NCBI RefSeq assembly: GCF_949987535.1
Contig: NC_080078.1
Location: 31,764,942-31,828,941 of the forward strand
Source of the DNA: Balaenoptera acutorostrata
Lineage: Eukaryota > Chordata > Mammalia > Artiodactyla > Balaenopteridae
DNA length: 64,000 nucleotides
Direction of reading: 5' to 3'
Positions within the stretch are counted from its first letter, which is position 1. Each line of letters begins with the position of its first letter. Under the pieces are notes generated by a model. It made no database searches and was not told where the DNA came from. It worked only from the letters and a program-made list of their open reading frames with translations. Shown in pieces: positions 59,191-64,000 of this stretch. A program made the translations under genes and the position numbers.

Positions 59191-60339
59191 ATTTCAAACA
59201 CACAAGATGAATCTGACTCTACCTACCACCTTGTTCCAACTGTCAACATCTGTCATGTTTAGATTAGCCACAGATTTATACGCATATTCTTTTCCTGTTC
59301 ACCTGTACTGTCTATCTGTTCACATCTCTGTCTCTGCCTTTAGCCTGTGAGATTCATGTATTCACTCATTCATTCACTCACAGGCCCGCCAGCAGGCACT
59401 GCTATGTCCTGACTGCCTATTGCCTGAAGACACAACACTAAATCCTGAGGACCCAGGTGGGATGGTGGGACCAGACAGCAGAGTCCCCGCATTCTGTTCC
59501 GGCGGAAGAGACAGACAACAACTAAGTAAACAAGGAAGATAATCTCACATCGTGATGAGGGCCATCAGCATCACCTGACAGCCATCGACCCATCTGTCTC
59601 ATCACCTCCAGCATCGAGCGCCATGTCACAGGCAGAGAAGGCCCAGCAAACATCTGTGTGCTCCCAGAGCTGGATGCTCCGAGCACAGGGTTCCACCGAG
59701 GCAGCCCGGGTTCTGTGGTCACCATGGCAACAGTCCTTCCCTTTCCACCCCCTTGGAAGGGGGCCGTGGATGGGGACCAGGATGACTGAGGATCTACCCC
59801 AGCTGCTCCAGACTGAGATACAGCTCTCCCCCGCACCCGCTGGCCACCACAGTCTGCTCTCAGGATGACTTTTCAAGTGTGAGAACATCTGGTTCACAAA
59901 ACCAAAAGGCCACGAGTGAACTGATAAACACTCCCTACCTGGGTTCTTTCTTGATCACCCTGAAGAGTCACCCCCATAATGTCAAGGGGTGAAAGCAACA
60001 CAAAACAGACAAAACACAGGAGGCTGCTTCCAGCCCTCTGGGACGGACTTTGGAGGCTCTGGTGAGCTCGTGGGCTTATGGGCTCTGACTAAACGTATGT
60101 TTCCCTGGAGGTCTTTACAGCGCACCTGAGTAACTCGTTCCCAGGCGAAGGCAGGAGGGCAGTTCTGTTGGGAAGAGGTGGGATAGGGAGGCCTCTTATC
60201 ATACCCCCCACCCCAAGATCTCTGCAGTACCCACGAGGGGCCACCTGCGCAGAGGTCAGCTCTAGAAAGCCAGGCCTGGGTGCAGAAGCGAAAGACCCTC
60301 CAGGTTTCTCCATCACTGGCTGAGGCAGGGGTGCTGGGA
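59191..60339. other. upstream or 5'-intronic ABAT flank, no gene seen
   Basis: It holds one X-box-like palindrome (59718-59731) and no recognised exon or repeat family. Confidence 0.5.
59718..59731. promoter_or_regulatory. RFX X-box palindrome
   Basis: gtcaccatggcaac; central ccatgg with outer gt/ac fits the X-box, but no CCAAT box follows. Confidence 0.3.
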
Positions 60340-60344
60340 TTACA

Positions 60345-60615
60345 AGAATAATAGCAACAGCAACAACAGTATTTAGTGATCACTTACTTCGGGCCAACCC
60401 TCTTTTAAGCTTTTCCATTTTTAGAACAATCCTCTGAAGCAGTTACAATGATCCTCCTCTCTTACCAACCCCCGCAAAAAGGGGGGGATGGGGTGGAAAA
60501 TGGAAGCACAGAGAGGTTAAGTGACTTGCCCAGAAACACACAGCCACTAAGTAGGTAAGCCAGGATACAAGCCCAGGCTGGCTCTAGATCCAGTGCTCTT
60601 AACCTCTACACCACA
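60345..60615 (-). repeat. MIR, reverse
   Basis: agaacaatcctctgaagcag, cacagagaggttaagtgact, tgcccagaaacacacagcca, agtgctcttaacctctacac. Confidence 0.8.
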
Positions 60616-60689
60616 GTGAAGAGGTGAAGTCACTCAGACTCAAACTGGAAGTGGGCAAGACTGCTGAGTTATCCTTCGTAATTTCACAA

Positions 60690-60885
60690 GAAGGGTGGCA
60701 GTGGAGCAGTGGCATCATGTGGGTTTTGGCTGGGGCAGGAATCTGGCTCTCCCTCTGTTTTCTCAACGGGAAAATGGGTATGATAGAGTTCCCCCATCCC
60801 GAGGCTGCTCTGAGGATTACATGAGGCAATCCATGTACTGAGCTAGGCAGAGTGCCCAGCATGTGGCCGGTACAGAAAAGATGCA
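60690..60885 (+). repeat. MIR
   Basis: ttttctcaacgggaaaatgg, tctgaggattacatgaggca, gagtgcccagcatgtggccg. Confidence 0.65.
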
Positions 60886-60894
60886 AGCATAGCT

Positions 60895-61345
60895 CAACAA
60901 CCACCCATAATCCCAGAACCACCAATTGTTAATACTTGGCCACATCTGTACCTATCCCATCTATTTATCAGTCCATGTATTTATTATCTCTCTTCTGGAT
61001 TCTTTGAGAGATAGTTGCAGACATTGTGATATTTCATCCCTAAATCCAGCCTGTATAGTCTGAGAACAGGGACATTGTCCTATATAACCTCAGTACAAAT
61101 TATCTGAGATACAAGGTATTTCACCTTCCAGAAATTCATCATTGACATAATAGTATTATCTAATAGATTCTGTATTCAAATTCCCCCACTTGTCCCCAGA
61201 ATGTCTCTGGCAGCTGTTTCTGTTTTCCAGGCTCCACCCCGGGATCACTCATCATTGCATTCGTGTGCAAGGCTCTTTCATCTCTTTTTAACCTGGGACC
61301 ATTTCTCAGCCATTTTGCTTTTCATGCCATTGACATTTTAAGAGT
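60895..61345 (-). repeat. old L1 3'UTR, reverse
   Basis: ttaatacttggccacatctg, ttgtcctatataacctcagt, attcaaattcccccacttgt, ttcatgccattgacatttta: reversed L1M 3'UTR. Confidence 0.65.
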
Positions 61346-62444
61346 CTAGGCCAGTCGCTTTGAAAGTCTTAATATATATATTTTTCTAAGTCCTTGTAAA
61401 ATAAACTGTAGCCCATGGGCAAATGGAGAAAGTGCCCTATAGGGTAGAGGTACAGGGGGTTTGGGGGCGGGGCAGAGGAGGGCGTACAGCATTAGCTCTA
61501 CCTGGGTCTAAGTACGAGGTTTCCCGGAAGCAATGACAGAATATGTTTAAAGGTGATTTGAGCTTTGAGCAGGTGGACCAAGGTGGCGGGGCCACTGCAG
61601 ACAGAGGCCATAGTGTAGGGAACGAGAGTGGCATCTTGGAATTACTAGTGGCAGCAACGCCTCTGAGGGTGAGAGCACCGCACCGAATAAGCAGGGTCTG
61701 TGCCTGCGTGGACTGGAGCCTCCCTGAGGCTGGTCCTGGTCTCTGGATCTGTCCTCGCCTCCAAGATGCCAAGGGCACTGCCCAGCCCACAGGCAGTGTT
61801 CATCCAGAGCGACTGGCCGCCAAGCTTCCCACAAGTTCAGGGGCAGGCAAAGCACAAAGGATTCCCTTCCAGGGGTGACGTGGCCTCCTGCTCTCACGCA
61901 CCAACTGCACGATCTTAGATGGCGAGTCACCAGGATTCCCACATCTTGCCCTGCAAAGGAAATTTCCCCTTCTAAACCTGCTTGCCTCTTGCTGCCTCTT
62001 GGGGCTTGGGCCACTTTGGTCAAAAAATTCAAAATGGACTTTTAATTGACGGTGGAAGTAAACCATGTGAGGGGTCGCCATCCAAAGTTTCCTCACGTCT
62101 CCTTGACTAATCCCTCCAGGTTGTCAAGCAAAATCCTTCCGTCTTGTGGCGGAAGAAAGTGAAATGCCCCCTGATGGGGCCCCGTGAGCCTTCCATTCCC
62201 CCCAAGTTTCAGAGAGAAAGGTGTGTGTGTGTGCTGTTTTAACCCTTAGGACAGAAAGGAAGGATCTCTTTTGGGGGTTTGAGTGAAAATGCCCTTTCAA
62301 GGTGACCCACACTTCATTTCCTGGGGCCAGAAGGCAGATGCATGTAGGAAGTGGTTCTGCCAACCTACTGATAAATGCAAATTCCTTACTTATCATTTTA
62401 ACATCTGTCTTTATTTTGTTCCCACTTGAAAGGGGCCCATACTT
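61346..62444. other. upstream or 5'-intronic ABAT flank, no gene seen
   Basis: No exon or clear repeat. An open frame on either strand at 61540-62030 lacks any family motif. Confidence 0.45.
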
Positions 62445-62492
62445 TAAAAAGTCAACTATACTTCAATAAAAAATTAAATTAAATAAAAAGGG
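62445..62492 (+). repeat. L1 3' terminus
   Basis: aaaaagtcaactatacttca followed by ataaaaaattaaat: the last bases and tail of an L1. Confidence 0.7.
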
Positions 62493-62671
62493 GTGGGGCT
62501 TATCCTGCTGTGCTCTCTCCACAAAGTATCCTTGAAAAATCTGTCATGTAGGTTTGTGTGTCCTTCAGACAGAAAGTCACACACAGGCACACTTGTACAC
62601 ACACTTGCACACAAAACACCACAGATAACAGTGACATACCTCCACATGTCAGCAGATACATGCAAACACAT

Positions 62672-62673
<2 letters not shown>

Positions 62674-62704
<31 letters not shown>
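62674..62704 (+). repeat. (CA)n microsatellite
   Basis: cacaca array of about 30 bp, within a larger CA-rich tract from 62578. Confidence 0.95.
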
Positions 62705-62705
<1 letters not shown>

Positions 62706-63056
62706 CTGCACTCACAGTGCCTGGTCGTCAGGGTCCTGCAGCAAGCCCAGCTCCCGCCTGCTTAAAATGCCTCCTCTATGCCATCCTGCAGAGTCCCAGG
62801 GACGCGGCCAGCTGGTTCATCCTAAGAGGTGCCACCGGGTACCAGCTCCCCCCTCGGGAGGATGCTCCAGACTCCCAGGCCGTCCGTCCCCAGAACATGG
62901 GCTCAGATACTGGAGGGAGAAAAGGGCTCCTCGGAAGCAAAGCAGATTTGGAAAAGGAAGCAAAGCAGATCTGGAAAAGGATGCGCTCAGCTGGTTCCCA
63001 GCAAGTGCTTAGAGGGAGAGGGATGAGGAGGAGGGATGGGGGAGGGCGAGAGATGG

Positions 63057-63060
<4 letters not shown>

Positions 63061-63092
<32 letters not shown>
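63061..63092 (+). repeat. (AG)n microsatellite
   Basis: Uninterrupted agag run of about 32 bp. Confidence 0.95.
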
Positions 63093-63095
<3 letters not shown>

Positions 63096-63586
63096 TTTCC
63101 AGACAGAAGCAGAAAGGAAAAGATCCACACGAAGCACCTGCTCTGGGACTTTCTGAAATAGACTGTTTTTCTCCCCTTGACCCTTCCGGGGATCTCTCCC
63201 TAGATTTGTCTCTAACAGGCTCAGGAATTCCTGAAGCTACAAAGCAGAGATGCAAGGCTTCAGATTCCTAAATGGCTTCCCCAGGACCCGGTGGCGGTGG
63301 CAGCAGATCCAGCCTGTGAGGAGGCCACAGCCCTGAGGGGCTCTGAGGGGCGCCAGGTCATGTCCAAGACCTCCAGGGGCTGCCGGGCTGCCCTGTCTCT
63401 CCCAGTCCCTCTGACCCCCTCTCTGGGCGGGGTCTGCGGGATTACTCTAGCCTCCCCATTATAGACCAAGCTGGGGTCAATGCCTGTCCACAGGGGGCCC
63501 AGAAGAGGAAGTGGGAATGGTCACAAGACGGGGAGGGCAAGTGGTGGGCGGGGGACACAGAGCTTTTGGTCACATGCTGCTCATCA

Positions 63587-63830
63587 GTTGCTATGACGAC
63601 GGCAAGGGGGTGGGGGCACCCAGACTGGAGGCTGCAAGAGAGACGAGTTGGTTCTAAATCACCGTGACAGCGCTTCAGTTGAGCTATTACGCCGTTGCCG
63701 TGGCAACCAATGGGCTCAAATCGCAGAGGAAATCTATAATTATTACAAGCCAGATACCGGCGAACTTGGCGCGGTAATCAGCATGTTGGGGCAATTCAAC
63801 CTGAACTCTGGGGGTGGCGTGGGGATCGCT
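63587..63830. promoter_or_regulatory. candidate promoter/enhancer: CpG cluster with X-box and CCAAT box
   Basis: About fifteen CpG fall within 240 bp, denser than the flanks. It includes gttgccgtggcaac (63694-63707), a near-perfect RFX X-box whose last base begins ccaat (63707-63711). A weaker gttgctatgacgac lies at 63587-63600. There is no repeat here. It could serve an alternative ABAT first exon, because the gene's 5'UTR must splice from somewhere upstream of 46978. This is inference from motif content only. Confidence 0.35.
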
Positions 63831-64000
63831 GACCCCCAGCCCCCATCTCTGGGTAGAGTAAGGCCAAAGGAGTCTCAGCAAGGCAGATCTGTTGATGCCA
63901 CAGAAAGGAAACCTGGAAGGATCTTTTGGCCAAATGAAGAGTAAACATTCGGTGAAACCACATGAAAAATGTCAACATTTGACCACTGAAAAACATTTCC

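Noticed and set aside
62558..63271. 237-residue open frame with His-Thr and Arg-Glu repeats
   Set aside because: The repeats are translated CA and AG microsatellites; no domain or conserved segment surrounds them.
63648..63944. 98-residue frame at the right edge
   Set aside because: Spans the proposed regulatory cluster but matches no protein I know; start codon and composition look random.

Overview
This is a stretch of mammalian nuclear DNA, not bacterial or viral. It has one split gene with GT-AG introns, a high density of retroposons and no compact ORFs. About thirty copies of a tRNA-Glu-derived SINE of the CHR type (heads like cttccctggtggYRcagtgg, tails of AAATA repeats) place it in Cetartiodactyla. 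The abundant 280-350 bp form, which continues past the tRNA region to a gaagacccaacacagcc end, points to a whale or dolphin. That species call is inferred from repeat content and gene sequence only.

The gene is ABAT (mitochondrial 4-aminobutyrate aminotransferase), on the minus strand. Fifteen coding exons run from the start codon at 46933 down to the stop codon at 10830. They sum to 1503 bp (500 codons plus stop), equal to the human protein length. All phases close and every intron is GT-AG. The catalytic and cofactor residues are intact: Lys357 for PLP, Cys163 and Cys166 for the Fe-S cluster, and Arg220, Glu298, Asp326, Gln329, Thr381 and Arg473. A 45 bp 5'UTR segment precedes the ATG behind a splice acceptor, so at least one non-coding first exon lies farther right, inside or beyond the window.

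Layout, left to right. 1-7.9 kb: intergenic DNA downstream of ABAT, with L1 and L2 remnants, a MaLR solo LTR and CHR SINEs. About 7.9-10.8 kb: probable ABAT 3'UTR, ending tentatively near an AATAAA at 7931-7936. 10.8-46.98 kb: ABAT exons and repeat-rich introns. These include a cetartiodactyl L1 with several SINEs inside it, a Tigger1 remnant, a mariner-type hairpin MITE, a palindromic MITE, a 12-bp minisatellite and a 50-bp tandem duplication. 47-64 kb: 5' intron or upstream flank of ABAT, with more SINEs and MIRs, three RFX X-box palindromes (two overlapping a CCAAT box at identical spacing), and a small CpG cluster near 63.6-63.8 kb that is a candidate alternative promoter or enhancer.

I see no second protein-coding gene, no structural RNA gene other than tRNA-derived SINEs, and no CRISPR, operon or other novel multi-gene system. 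The interesting material is retroposon history (shared SINE 3' tails, serial insertion at one site, a dated nest in L1), the miR-2284/2285-like hairpin, and the possible regulatory clusters.
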